DNA of 47,961 nucleotides, from contig CAKRSU010000015.1 in assembly GCA_934401755.1 (NCBI GenBank), forward strand, positions 1 through 47,961, written 5' to 3'. The stretch is from an uncultured Oxalobacter sp. GTDB lineage: Bacteria; Pseudomonadota; Gammaproteobacteria; Burkholderiales; Burkholderiaceae_D. The notes below the pieces were generated by a model, which was not told the origin of the DNA, did not search any database, and saw only the letters and a program-made list of their open reading frames with translations. The position numbers and the translations under genes were made by a program. Of the stretch, positions 39,376 through 47,961 are shown piece after piece; within the stretch, counting starts at the first letter, position 1; each line of letters begins with the position of its first letter.

Positions 39376-42300
39376 GGGTGTTTTCCTGTGTCATATTAGT
39401 TAACATGGGATGGAAAATGCGATTAGCAAGTATCTCGAAATTTTTATCGAGCGGATTGGGAATTTTTCGCATGGCAAGTTGAATAAATTCATCTGTTGAC
39501 TCGCCTCCCCAGTAATTCGGTCTTTCCCAACTGGCAATGGCGTTTTTCAGAGCATTTTCAGGAGGTTGATTTAAACAGATATCGGCATAAAGATATGAGG
39601 TTTTTGGAAAGAAATGAATCGGATAGTGCAGACCCTCTTGATAGATTGCAGTAAGATCTTTTAATTGTTCAAATGCATTTTCGCAAGGTGAAAAAACGTT
39701 GGTTGAATCTTTAAAATAAATTTGAGTTGTATAGGAAATACCCTTAGGCGCGCAAATATTGAGAAATAAGTGTTCAATCCATGCGGATAATAGTCGAGAG
39801 ATACTACAGTTGTGATAATAGTAATAGATCAGTCCATTTTTTCTGATGTTAGAAAGGTTTCCTGTTAATGACCAAATATCGCCATTGATATCAAAATGAA
39901 ATGTTTGAGATAGCGGTTGAATGGGAGGTTCTACTAGGTTCGCAGAAAATGTTGAAGCAAAAGCTGTCAGTTTTTTTATTTCTTGCGCTAAACAATCATG
40001 ACCAAATGTTCCACTAGGAAATTCGTTACCAGCAGATGCTGCTGTAAATAGTTCTTTATCGGTCAGTCCTTTCAAAATAGAAGGAAGTATTCGATCAGCG
40101 AGCGCTATTGTTGAGAGGCCGTCTGGGATAAGTGGTTCATCAATCTCATGTTCTTCTTCGTAATTAGGAAAATTAATGCCCAGACGATTTCTGAGTAAGT
40201 AACGACAAGGATTACTAAAAAATATTTGCAAATCCACTAATGAGAGGATTTGTTCTTTATTATCTTGTTCTGGCAGGCAATAATCATTCGGAAAAAACGA
40301 TGGATGATTTTCAAAGAGAGGTGAATCCTTTTTAGGGGAATTCGAAATTGTTGATGTGTCTAATGTTTCTTTTTTAAGAATATCCAAACGTTTTTTGATA
40401 GCATCGCAATAGTCATCGCGATAACTTTTTAAGGAAGATGATTTCTTAAAATATTGAATAGAAAATGGTTGAAGCGGATGTTCAATGGTTAAATATTGTG
40501 CAGCAGAGGGGATATTGGCTGTATTTAATGCATCGAAGAGTTCAGATAATAAGATAGAAGGGGGAATAATACTGTCGTCTTTTTGGTTTTTTCCTGTATA
40601 AGTAATCGTTAAACTTTTTTTGGCAGACATTAATAGATCAAGAAATACATTTTTTTCAGTATTGCGGTAGATACGGTCCGTGGGTTTAGGACTAACTTGG
40701 ATAAGATCAAATTCCTGGGGATGGCGGTTAGATGGAAAGGTCCCATCATTCATGCCAAGGACGTAAATGTGATCAAAAGGTATCCACCGCAAACTTTCTA
40801 TTGGTGCAATAGTGACAGAACCAGAGGGAACACTTCCTGCACGACTTTCTGCTAATGCGAGTTCTAATGCTTTTGATACGATCTTAAAAGAAAGTGTTCC
40901 TGACATGGCTTGCATATCATCAAATAGTTTGCCGATTCGTTCTCGAACGATTTGGTCAAATGGCTGTAAATCTTGATTGATATCGATAAAATCAGATAAT
41001 GTTTCAAGAATACATAGTCGCCATGCCTGAGCATTCTTATCAATTGATAGTGTTTGTCGAAGTTTGCGTAGTTTTTCAATAAAAAATCTGAATTGCCCGA
41101 GTAAGGCAGATTGATTCCCTTGAATATGTCCTGCCGGAAGAATTCCTCCGATCGGTGTATCACATCCATCTGGCATTGCATAAGCAAGAAATAGTCGGTT
41201 CATGCCATCGTCAAAACTATGACGATTATTAGCAGGAACATTAAATGTTTGTTTATGCATGCCATCTAAGGCCCAACAGATACGCGTTTGCTCAATCCAA
41301 TTGTCGATAGTTTCAAAATCATCAGGAAAATCAAATTTTCGATTAATTTCAGGCAATGCCAAAATATCGGAAACATCAGTTGATGTTATTCTAGAAACAG
41401 CTAAAGAGAGTATCCGTATTAGGGCATTAGCCACAGGGTTGCTATCAGATTCTCGTTGTCCTGTTAATGTATAAGGAATCCGGAAATCAGGATTTCCGTT
41501 GTTAAAAACGGATTCAATCATGGGAGCAGCTGTATTCAAATCAGTTGCAACAATTAAAATCTGATCAGGAGAAACAGAAGGGTCAGATAAACGATCAAGT
41601 AACAAATCGTGGAGAATTTCGATTTCGCGAAGCAGAGAATGGGCTGAATGAATTGTTAGGCTATGATCAAAAGAAGTGTCTTGGAGGATAGAGGTTAGAT
41701 CATTATCATTTCTTAAAATAGTATTTTGTAAACGAGAAAGTACAGTTGATTTTTCATTAAACGATAAAGAATCATATTCAATATCATTTTGGGGTTCTTC
41801 AAAAATGTCTGGTGCGTCACTGAATCGTTCCTGAAGGGCATTTAAAGCCGCTTGTTCTTGTTTTCCCCACGATATTAAAAGGGGGTTTCCAATATCAAAA
41901 TGTTGTTGATCAGGATCAATCCCTTGTAACTTAAATTGAAGATAACGCTTTGAATCAATCGTATCTTGCCAATATTCGGTGCAAGGGGTGAATAAATAAA
42001 GGTGAATATCAATGTAATTGGAGAGTTGTTTAAGTGCATCTAAGTAAATAGGTGCAATGAAAGGCTCACAAAATAAATGGATATGTTTTTTATTTGAATA
42101 GTTATTTGTTGAAGCCGTATGGGCCAAGATTTTATTAAGTGCAATTCGTAGGTCAAAAACAGATGTTTCTAATTCTGTCGAATAGATAGTTTGCCATAGT
42201 GCTGCTTGCCATATTTGATCTTCTTGAATTTGTTGTATTTGTTCATTGTTTTTGCTTGTTATGGGTGTTATTTCAACATATTTTCCATCGATCCATGATT

Positions 42301-42730
42301 GCAACCATTCTGGACGGTAAGTGATGTATTCTTCGAAACGTTTCGCAATTTGTAAAGCAAAATCAAATCGCATCGTATCGTTGGCATTTGCTAAATAAGT
42401 GAATAGTCGATTGGGGGTTGGTAGACTATTGATAAACGAAGCATTATCGAATTGTTCAAGAATTTTCCAGGTGAGTATATTGGCAGAGAAGGGGGCTGTT
42501 TGTTCTGCTCCTGTTTGTTGCCATAACCATTGCGCAAGAAAAGGAAAATCAATATTGGTACAAATTCCCATTCTGTCGGCAATATCTAATGTTAATCGTC
42601 TTTTAATGGCTAAACTTGAAACGATAATGGTCTGTTTAGTGAAAATAGAAGGTGTTTTATAGGTGTTCAAGTTATTGCAGAGCCGATCAAGTAAGTATTC
42701 AAATCGGGGGGAGACGATTGTATGGATCAT
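39368..42730 (-). CDS. recC: Exodeoxyribonuclease V gamma subunit RecC
   Basis: RecC splits the DNA duplex and scans for Chi; it has a helicase-like fold without active motifs. The 1120-residue product begins in the family manner (IVSSLAIKRRLTLDIADRMG, then FPFLAQWLWQQ) and contains the family block VYVLGMNDGTFPSNRHPQEFD (split here as VLGMNDGTFP and NRHPQEFDLI). It is the first gene of the operon. The start ATG has no strong ribosome site. Chi-recognition residues cannot be compared by eye, so the Chi sequence is unknown. Confidence 0.94.
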   Translation of the reverse strand: MIHTIVSPRFEYLLDRLCNNLNTYKTPSIFTKQTIIVSSLAIKRRLTLDIADRMGICTNIDFPFLAQWLWQQTGAEQTAPFSANILTWKILEQFDNASFINSLPTPNRLFTYLANANDTMRFDFALQIAKRFEEYITYRPEWLQSWIDGKYVEITPITSKNNEQIQQIQEDQIWQAALWQTIYSTELETSVFDLRIALNKILAHTASTNNYSNKKHIHLFCEPFIAPIYLDALKQLSNYIDIHLYLFTPCTEYWQDTIDSKRYLQFKLQGIDPDQQHFDIGNPLLISWGKQEQAALNALQERFSDAPDIFEEPQNDIEYDSLSFNEKSTVLSRLQNTILRNDNDLTSILQDTSFDHSLTIHSAHSLLREIEILHDLLLDRLSDPSVSPDQILIVATDLNTAAPMIESVFNNGNPDFRIPYTLTGQRESDSNPVANALIRILSLAVSRITSTDVSDILALPEINRKFDFPDDFETIDNWIEQTRICWALDGMHKQTFNVPANNRHSFDDGMNRLFLAYAMPDGCDTPIGGILPAGHIQGNQSALLGQFRFFIEKLRKLRQTLSIDKNAQAWRLCILETLSDFIDINQDLQPFDQIVRERIGKLFDDMQAMSGTLSFKIVSKALELALAESRAGSVPSGSVTIAPIESLRWIPFDHIYVLGMNDGTFPSNRHPQEFDLIQVSPKPTDRIYRNTEKNVFLDLLMSAKKSLTITYTGKNQKDDSIIPPSILLSELFDALNTANIPSAAQYLTIEHPLQPFSIQYFKKSSSLKSYRDDYCDAIKKRLDILKKETLDTSTISNSPKKDSPLFENHPSFFPNDYCLPEQDNKEQILSLVDLQIFFSNPCRYLLRNRLGINFPNYEEEHEIDEPLIPDGLSTIALADRILPSILKGLTDKELFTAASAGNEFPSGTFGHDCLAQEIKKLTAFASTFSANLVEPPIQPLSQTFHFDINGDIWSLTGNLSNIRKNGLIYYYYHNCSISRLLSAWIEHLFLNICAPKGISYTTQIYFKDSTNVFSPCENAFEQLKDLTAIYQEGLHYPIHFFPKTSYLYADICLNQPPENALKNAIASWERPNYWGGESTDEFIQLAMRKIPNPLDKNFEILANRIFHPMLTNMTQENTHE

Positions 42731-43149
42731 AATTTTTAATCCGATTCATTGTAAAAATTTTTAACCAGCTATAGGATACAGGAAAATCTTTAATATTCTT
42801 TGCATGATCTAAGTAAAAGTTTTTTAGTGAATTAGATTACTTAACGATTTATGCCGTGGACTTTCATGACACTAACACAAAAGAGACAAAGACAAATTTG
42901 TCTAGACTAGATAAGCTGTAATAATATTCCAAAATGCCATTAAATTTCAGATTCATATTATTGCAGGGAAAATATTGATTGTTACCAATATAGATGTTTA
43001 TCGATGAGTGATGGCTGAAATTTAAACTGAGGATTTATTCATTCAGCTACAGTAAATAGCTAAAGATGTTTTTAAGCTTGGAGTTTCTGATGAAGATCGA
43101 ATATACTAAAAAAACATTATGAGGTGTTTGTTCTTTGTTGGAGGGAAAG
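42731..43149. other. 419-bp intergenic region between recC and the lipoprotein operon
   Basis: No gene is seen. It must hold the divergent promoters of recCBD and the lipoproteins. A perfect 14-bp palindrome, AGACAAATTTGTCT (42890-42903), is immediately followed by CTAGACTAG and could be an operator. GGAGGGAAAG before 43150 is the ribosome site of the first lipoprotein gene. Confidence 0.45.
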
Positions 43150-43599
43150 ATGGAATTTACAAAACTTGCATCAATTCTTTTACCAGTAGTTATTTTAGCT
43201 ACTGGTTGTACTGCGATGAATCATCGTCAGCAGGTTCAAGATAACACAGTTGGCAATAATTTAACTGTTGGTATAGTTCAGAAAGAAATTCGGGTTGGCA
43301 TGAGTGCTGCTGATGTAGCTACAGTTATGGGAACGCCTAATATAGTTACAACAGATGAAAATCGTAATGAAGTTTGGATTTATGACAAAGTAGCTACTGA
43401 CCATGCTTATTCAAAGAGTAGTGGGGGGATTAGTGCTCTTTTTTTAGGTTTTGGCTCTAATGCTGGTGGTATTGGGGGAACTGGCTATAATGCCGATAGT
43501 GGAGCATCATCTACAAGTCAGAGAACACTTACTGTAGTCATTAAATTTGATAAACAGAATAAAGTTAGGGATTTTTCATACCATACATCAAAATTCTGA
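43150..43599 (+). CDS. SmpA/OmlA (BamE-like) domain lipoprotein
   Basis: The start is ATG 43150, preceded by GGAGGG at ideal distance; upstream TTG codons would disturb the signal. The 149-residue product has a lipoprotein signal with lipobox LATGC (Cys20). The mature part contains the SmpA/OmlA pattern IRVGMSAADVATVMGTPNIVTTDENRNEVWIYD (seen as VGMSAADVATVMGTP and NEVWIYD), the fold of BamE. A Gly/Ser-rich insertion (about 95-125) is unlike true BamE, so it is more likely a BamE-fold relative than the Bam subunit itself. It is nine bases from the next gene: operon. Confidence 0.85.
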   Translation: MEFTKLASILLPVVILATGCTAMNHRQQVQDNTVGNNLTVGIVQKEIRVGMSAADVATVMGTPNIVTTDENRNEVWIYDKVATDHAYSKSSGGISALFLGFGSNAGGIGGTGYNADSGASSTSQRTLTVVIKFDKQNKVRDFSYHTSKF

Positions 43600-43608
43600 G
43601 GCTAAAGT

Positions 43609-44151
43609 ATGAAGAAAAAGCTAACAATGTTATGTTGTTCAGTCTTGCTTTTCGCAGGCTGTACAATAGAGCCACCTAAAGATTTGTTTGTTTCAACGCC
43701 ACAAATGTTGGAACAACGGCAACTTGAATCTCGCCGATATGATGGTTTAAATAAAGAAGAGATTCTATCTGCTAGTGCTGCTGTTCTTCAGGATATGGGG
43801 TATACCATGAATGAAAGCGAAACAAAACTTGGTATTATTACTGCATCTAAGGCACGAGATGCAAGTAGTGCGGGTGAGATAGCAGGTGCTGTTGCAATGG
43901 CTATTTTATTTGGTGCGACTATGCCAACTAGTCAATCACAGACAATTACTATATCTCTTGTGGTTAGGCCTATTTTTGATGCACAGGGCAATCCTGTTGA
44001 AAAAAGTCATAATGTACGTATTACTTTTCAACAAATTGTTCATATGTCTGATGGGACAATTAGAGCAGAGATCTTAAAAGATCCTGAGCTTTTTGTTGGT
44101 TTTCATGACAAACTATCTAAAGCAGTTTTTCTTGAGGCGCAAAAATTATGA
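43609..44151 (+). CDS. Lipoprotein, paralogue of the next gene
   Basis: This 180-residue protein has lipobox LFAGC (Cys18). The mature domain begins QRQLESRRYDGLNKEEILSA, then AAVLQDMGYTMNESETKLGI and ITASKARD, a pattern I remember in many uncharacterised proteobacterial lipoproteins. A hydrophobic Gly/Ala segment (about 90-105, EIAGAVAMAILFGATMP) is present here and missing from the next gene. It overlaps the following ATG by four bases. Function unknown; an outer-membrane or periplasmic scaffold role with the BamE-like protein is inference from the operon. Confidence 0.8.
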   Translation: MKKKLTMLCCSVLLFAGCTIEPPKDLFVSTPQMLEQRQLESRRYDGLNKEEILSASAAVLQDMGYTMNESETKLGIITASKARDASSAGEIAGAVAMAILFGATMPTSQSQTITISLVVRPIFDAQGNPVEKSHNVRITFQQIVHMSDGTIRAEILKDPELFVGFHDKLSKAVFLEAQKL

Positions 44152-44573
44152 AGAAATTGTTAATAGCGAGTGTTATGGGATGCTCGATTCTTTGCACAGG
44201 TTGTGAGACTACTGCAGATAGAGTTTTTGATAATGGTGATCAGACACAACTACAAAAGCGTAGTTATCAGTCTCGTTCTTTCGATACAAGTGATAAAGCC
44301 AAGGTTATGAATGCAACTATTGCAACTCTCCAAGATTTTGGTTTTATCATTAATAAAGCTGATTTTACGCTCGGTAGTGTTTCTGCTTCACGGTTTCAGA
44401 ATAGTGGTAATATTGTTATGACTGTTGTTGCTAGGTCTAGAGGGGCAAAACAGATTGTTGTTAGAACAAATGCACAGTTTGGTCTAAAGCCAATTGAAGA
44501 TCCTAAACTATATCAGGATTTTTATAGTGCTTTAAGTAAATCTCTTTTTTTACAGGCTAATAATGTAGACTAA
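44148..44573 (+). CDS. Lipoprotein, paralogue of the preceding gene
   Basis: This 141-residue protein has lipobox LCTGC (Cys19). QLQKRSYQSRSFDTSDKAKV followed by NATIATLQDFGFIINKADFT aligns with the preceding lipoprotein, so the pair arose by duplication; this copy lacks the Gly/Ala segment. Its ATG overlaps the previous stop (ATGA), so the two are translated together. A small 6-bp hairpin (TAGACT/AGTCTA, 44566-44580) followed by TTTT may end the operon. Confidence 0.8.
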   Translation: MKKLLIASVMGCSILCTGCETTADRVFDNGDQTQLQKRSYQSRSFDTSDKAKVMNATIATLQDFGFIINKADFTLGSVSASRFQNSGNIVMTVVARSRGAKQIVVRTNAQFGLKPIEDPKLYQDFYSALSKSLFLQANNVD

Positions 44574-44586
44574 TAGTCTAGTTTTC
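44566..44586 (+). terminator. Weak terminator candidate of the lipoprotein operon
   Basis: TAGACT (44566-44571), loop AAT, AGTCTA (44575-44580), then GTTTTCTT. The short AT-rich stem overlaps the stop codon of the last lipoprotein gene. Confidence 0.3.
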
Positions 44587-44639
44587 TTGAAATAAAAGGC
44601 TACAGTCTATTGGAAAAGTCCTGATAAATGAATTCTTGT

Positions 44640-45480
44640 CCCGAAGTAGAATATTTTATGAGTCATAAAATTGGGCTAACTGATCTCAGTACTGAATTGG
44701 AGTCAGGTAGCCTCGTTTTTCTAGATATACTGTCTGTTATAATATCTAACGTATTCCTTAATCAAGGCTGTTGCCTGTTTGAAAGTCAGCTTCCGTTGTC
44801 CTTTCTCTAATCTCGGATAGGACCATTCACACATCATTGCGTCATTAAAATTCTTTATTAGGATTTGCCTGGAGCCGTTTTTTCTAGCAGGTTTTGCTTG
44901 AGCCCCATATCCTTGAGCATTTTTCCGAACAGGGGTGAGTGTATATATGTCCATGATCTGTATGGCATATGCCGTTCTTTCTGGTTTTTCCTTTTAGCTA
45001 TTTCAGTATTTCGAATTCAAGTGAGATCATTTGTGATTTCAATGTCGCACAGGCAACTATCTTCAGAAGTTAGTTTTTTCACAATGGGGACATAGCGCTA
45101 GCCGCTATCATAGATGAGGCAATAGGTAGATCACTGATAAGTTTCTCACTTGTTTTTTTTAGTTTAGAATTCCCGCTTGATGATGTTTTCTGGCAGATGA
45201 GGTCTTTTTGTTGGTGAGACACTGCACTGCTGGTTACATTTCTTTCTGATGATGTTGAGGCCATTTTTTTGCATCAATTTGGCGACACTCTTGTGATTGA
45301 TAAGCCAGTTGAGCCCAACTCAACGGTTATTCTGTCGATACCATAAGTGTGATGGTGTTTTTTCTGAATCTACCTGATTTTCTGGACGATCTTTTGGTAT
45401 CATCCAAAGCTTTAGATCTATAGAGACAATGCTCCTGTTCATTTTGAGTGAAAGTACATGTTCTATGCAACCCAATCCTT
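44640..45480 (-). mobile_element. Decayed IS3-family transposase (OrfB) remnant
   Basis: Minus-strand translation gives IS3 OrfB pieces in different frames, in the right order: HHTYGIDRITVELG (about 45320-45365), INHKSVAKLMQKNGLNIIRK and ENIIKREF (about 45160-45310), a D-containing piece with YCLIYDSG, HTDHGHIYT (the second catalytic Asp, about 44940-44965), SPLFGKMLKDMGLKQ, then LTFKQATALIKEYVRYYNRQ (about 44725-44790) and TPIQY near the end. Many frameshifts and stops make it inactive. No clear OrfA or terminal inverted repeats were found, so the ends are approximate. Confidence 0.75.
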
Positions 45481-45550
45481 TTTTTAAGTTGTGCGCAACT
45501 TAAAGGGACGGTTCAATAATATTACGATAACAATGCTATATTATTCTACA

Positions 45551-46459
45551 TTATACTAAGTGGCGAGGAACACCAGATGCGGAATTTGTGATCTTTGCTT
45601 TTTCTGATTCCCTGATTCTATCGGCCATTTTCTGAATTTTGTTGGTAATCCACATATATGCAGTGGTTCCCTCAGAGTAGTCTGCTTCCGCATACATATC
45701 GACACGGCCATCTTCACGCATCTGCTCAACTTGTTGCATAGCCTTTAAGTATCCTTTTGGATAAATAGCAAATGTTGCGCCGCCACCCTTTTTTACAACA
45801 GAAAAAGCAGGGATATCACTAGGTCCGTCTGCAATATAGATCATATTTTCAAAATGAACTCTACGATTTTCTTCGGGGATTTTTGAGTTGACTTCAATTC
45901 CATCAATTTTTCCAATTCCCTTATTTATTTCAAATATAGCTCTGGTTTTCGAGGTATTGTCAATGGTATAAACTATTTCACTAATGACAAGTTCATTATC
46001 TGCATTTTTTGTTTCGAGAAGCTCACATCCCCATACGTCATCGACAAAAGGCATCAAATTTGAACCTCGGATAATTTCGGCAAATCCTGTGCTAACGATG
46101 TAATGCTCAACTTGAATGCCGTATTCGGCATAGCTTTTATTATCTTTGAACATATTCTTGGTTTTTTCAAAGATTTCAGGAATGCCTTTATAGAATTTCT
46201 GTTTTTTCCCATATGTTCTGAGTTTTTTATTGTTAAGACCTTTCAGTTTTCCATCATGCGCACATTGAATAAAATAGTTCAAATAATATGTATCCCGGTT
46301 AACTCTAATGCCTTGCTTTGCAAGTTCGTTAGGGAGAGTATTAACCTTTTTCCAAAATTCAACAGGATCTATATCATAATCTTCGAAAATTGGATCTTGC
46401 ATATATCCGTCAATCAATGTTTTATCGCAATCCCAAATAACGGCAATGATATTTGCCAT
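45551..46459 (-). CDS. HAD-superfamily phosphatase (PSP-like)
   Basis: This 302-residue cytoplasmic phosphatase is of the haloacid dehalogenase fold. Motif I is IWDCDKTLI (nucleophile Asp10, acid/base Asp12), motif II is the Ser in YIVSTGFAE, and motif IV is IADGPSDIPAF. A large helical cap lies between motif I and motif II (about 15-115). The DCDKTL and DGPSD motifs are like phosphoserine phosphatase relatives; the substrate is unknown. AAAGGA lies ten bases before the ATG. It sits between an IS3 remnant and a gene-poor gap, so it may have been acquired. Confidence 0.83.
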   Translation of the reverse strand: MANIIAVIWDCDKTLIDGYMQDPIFEDYDIDPVEFWKKVNTLPNELAKQGIRVNRDTYYLNYFIQCAHDGKLKGLNNKKLRTYGKKQKFYKGIPEIFEKTKNMFKDNKSYAEYGIQVEHYIVSTGFAEIIRGSNLMPFVDDVWGCELLETKNADNELVISEIVYTIDNTSKTRAIFEINKGIGKIDGIEVNSKIPEENRRVHFENMIYIADGPSDIPAFSVVKKGGGATFAIYPKGYLKAMQQVEQMREDGRVDMYAEADYSEGTTAYMWITNKIQKMADRIRESEKAKITNSASGVPRHLV

Positions 46460-47159
46460 AACAGAAATTTCCTTTCAAAAGTGAAATTTATTACCATAAT
46501 TGTATTTACATTGTTCTCTCAATCATCTACCAGATACTATCCATATGGATAATCTTGCATTCATTGCAGATACAGAAAAGATATTGCCTAAAGAGTATAT
46601 TGAAAAAAGCGATGATATTTGAATAGCTATTGTTATAGCAATAGGAGATATAAAGCAAATCTTCAATGAAAGTGAAGTTAATATAGTGATGATCAGCTTT
46701 GCCCGATAGCTCATTCATTCAGAACATAATTTCCATAATAGATCATTTCGAAGGCATATTGAAGAGATACTTTATTATGGATGAAATCATACCATGCGGT
46801 CCAATATGTTCATCATAATCAGTTATTTGTATTGTTTTCTCATTCTAAACTTTTTGAGGGTAATTTCGAATAAGGTCGTGTTGTTGCTAAAGAGAAACAT
46901 CCATTAATAAGCATTAAATGATGTAAAGCATTGTAACAAAAATCCCCAATTTGAAAACTAACCAATTGAATCTAAAAGCAAATTTTTAGATCTATCTATC
47001 ATAAATTTTGAAGAAATAATAAAAGAAATTCAATATCTCTTATTCAAAAATCCAATAAAAACAATCAATTACTCATGAATTGAATATCCGGTAATGCTTA
47101 TTAACGGATATAAGCTGAAAAATATTATCAATAAGCATAAAAGAATAAAGAAGGAAAAA
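46460..47159. other. 700-bp gene-poor stretch before the HTH gene
   Basis: No intact gene is seen. A plus-strand frame from ATG 46544 (MDNLAFIADTEKILPKEY...) is broken by TGA after about 25 codons and then continues (IAIVIAIGDIKQIFNES) to about 46710, which looks like a gene fragment of unknown origin. The last part (about 47072-47118) matches the leader of the autotransporter gene in 23 of 28 positions over its core. The gap between is very AT-rich. Confidence 0.45.
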
Positions 47160-47546
47160 GTGGAATTGGTAAAGAGAATAGATTTTCAAATCGGATATTC
47201 ATTAAATACTCACTTTAAGGCAGGAAATATACAGGCTTTTATGCAAATAATAAATAAACTGATTAGTGCCTATGGGGTTACTCATTTTTCTAAAATAAGT
47301 GGCATAGATCGTGTGACCTTATGGCGCTTTATGAAAGGAGATAGATTACCGAGGGTAGATATCTTTCGAAAGATATTAGAAGAACTTGGTATCCAAGTTC
47401 AATTCAGTTTCGATGAACGAATGCTTAAATTTGTTGAATACATGCATTCCAAACAACAATGGGAATGTGAATTAAAAAAGCATTCTGGTTCAGCAAAATC
47501 TATTAACCATCATGCAGAACAATTAAAACAAGAGGTATCTGCATGA
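47160..47546 (+). CDS. HTH DNA-binding protein (antitoxin/addiction-module-like)
   Basis: GTG 47160 is preferred: AAGGA lies five to six bases before it, and the preceding in-frame codons from ATG 47094 fall in a sequence that is repeated, non-coding, upstream of the autotransporter. The product has 128 residues. A helix-turn-helix follows an N-terminal helical region: FSKISGIDRVTLWRFMKGDR, then VDIFRKILEELGIQVQFS. This resembles HigA-2/addiction-module antidotes, but no toxin gene is next to it. Its stop overlaps the glycosyltransferase start by four bases, so it may regulate that gene. Confidence 0.7.
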   Translation: MELVKRIDFQIGYSLNTHFKAGNIQAFMQIINKLISAYGVTHFSKISGIDRVTLWRFMKGDRLPRVDIFRKILEELGIQVQFSFDERMLKFVEYMHSKQQWECELKKHSGSAKSINHHAEQLKQEVSA

Positions 47547-47961
47547 CAAAACCTATCTTAATGAGCGACAGTCATTATATTTCAGCTCGCCCTCAAACAA
47601 AAAAAGATAACATTCTCGGACACTCCATTTCACCTGCAAACAAAGAACGAGCAGGAATCGTCTTCACATTAGACAGAGGGTACCTCAAACAACTGAGCGT
47701 CATGTTGGCATCCATCATTGAGCATGCCAACGAGAAAAAAACATACGACCTCATCGTCTATGAAAACACCTTCACCGAAAAAGACCGTCGCCAACTCAAA
47801 GCTCAATGTCCACAAAACATCAGCTTACGATTTTTCGACGTCACCCATCGCCTAAAAACTGACCTAAAAGGCATCACCCTTTATACACGGTCCTGGTGGA
47901 CAAACGCCATCTGGTACAAATGCCTCATACCCTTTGTCATGCGCCAATACCGTCAAACCCT
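47543..47961 (+). CDS. Glycosyltransferase family 8-like protein (5' part, cut by window end)
   Basis: ATG 47543 overlaps the preceding stop (ATGA). About 139 codons are visible with no stop. After a 37-residue hydrophilic leader comes the GT8 start, GIVFTLDRGYLKQLSVMLAS, with the nucleotide-sugar binding strand and helix, then YDLIVYENTF and SLRFFDVTHRL. Family members (LgtC, WaaJ-like) transfer galactose or glucose to lipopolysaccharide or proteins. The DxD motif would lie beyond the window edge. Codons end in C far more often than in the neighbours (AAC, ATC, GAC, CTC, TAC), a sign of different origin. Confidence 0.82.
   Translation, partial: MTKPILMSDSHYISARPQTKKDNILGHSISPANKERAGIVFTLDRGYLKQLSVMLASIIEHANEKKTYDLIVYENTFTEKDRRQLKAQCPQNISLRFFDVTHRLKTDLKGITLYTRSWWTNAIWYKCLIPFVMRQYRQT

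Noticed and set aside
46103..46552. 149-codon open frame on the plus strand opposite the HAD phosphatase gene
   Set aside because: The opposite strand carries intact HAD motifs and a good ribosome site; this frame has no family features.

Overview
The window is AT-rich chromosomal DNA from a gammaproteobacterium. The run smc-zipA-ligA is typical of gammaproteobacteria that keep Smc rather than MukBEF, and ZipA is itself a gammaproteobacterial division protein. recC-recB-recD, glnD and type I map fit this. I cannot name the genus. A small-genome, host-associated lineage (for example Cardiobacteriales-like) is only a guess.

Layout. 1-8.9 kb: phosphopantetheinyl transferase, a Sel1-repeat secreted protein, a DASS carboxylate/sodium symporter, a compact exbB-exbD-tonB energy-transduction operon, an MFS transporter, a membrane metallophosphoesterase with a small unknown partner, and a hexapeptide acetyltransferase. 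9.0-11.0 kb: a LysR regulator cut by an in-frame TGA at codon 14, then an aldo/keto reductase. 11.2-15.1 kb: an accessory-looking block with a zinc-ribbon-like unknown protein and a HAD nucleotidase, divergent from an XRE/S24-type repressor whose catalytic Ser and Lys are both replaced, followed by a small XRE protein and an unknown protein. 15.25-15.6 kb: two consecutive Fur box/promoter/terminator units with no ORF, the best candidates here for undescribed genes (tandem iron-responsive small RNAs). 15.7-18.7 kb: nitroreductase, a lipoprotein, and a PBP7-like D,D-endopeptidase with a very long linker. 19.0-30.6 kb: housekeeping core (smc, zipA, ligA, def; a pseudouridine synthase, glnD and map on the other strand). 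30.7 kb: tRNA-Ser(CGA), followed by a degenerate non-coding stretch and a YadA-type trimeric autotransporter split by a one-base frameshift just after its signal peptide. 33.6-42.7 kb: recD, recB and recC as one minus-strand operon. 43.1-44.6 kb: three-lipoprotein operon (one SmpA/BamE-like protein and two paralogues). 44.6-48.0 kb: a decayed IS3-family transposase, a HAD phosphatase, a 0.7-kb gap, an HTH protein, and the 5' part of a family 8 glycosyltransferase that runs off the window.

How it fits together. Iron appears twice: ExbB-ExbD-TonB powers outer-membrane iron uptake, and the two Fur-box units could be RyhB/PrrF-like RNAs that spare iron. Envelope functions recur (adhesin, lipoproteins, PBP, PPTase, glycosyltransferase). 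Three decayed loci (lysR nonsense, autotransporter frameshift, IS3 remnant) plus two non-coding stretches with broken reading frames suggest ongoing gene loss. The accessory material is concentrated at 11-15 kb, around the tRNA-Ser gene, and at 44.6-48 kb.
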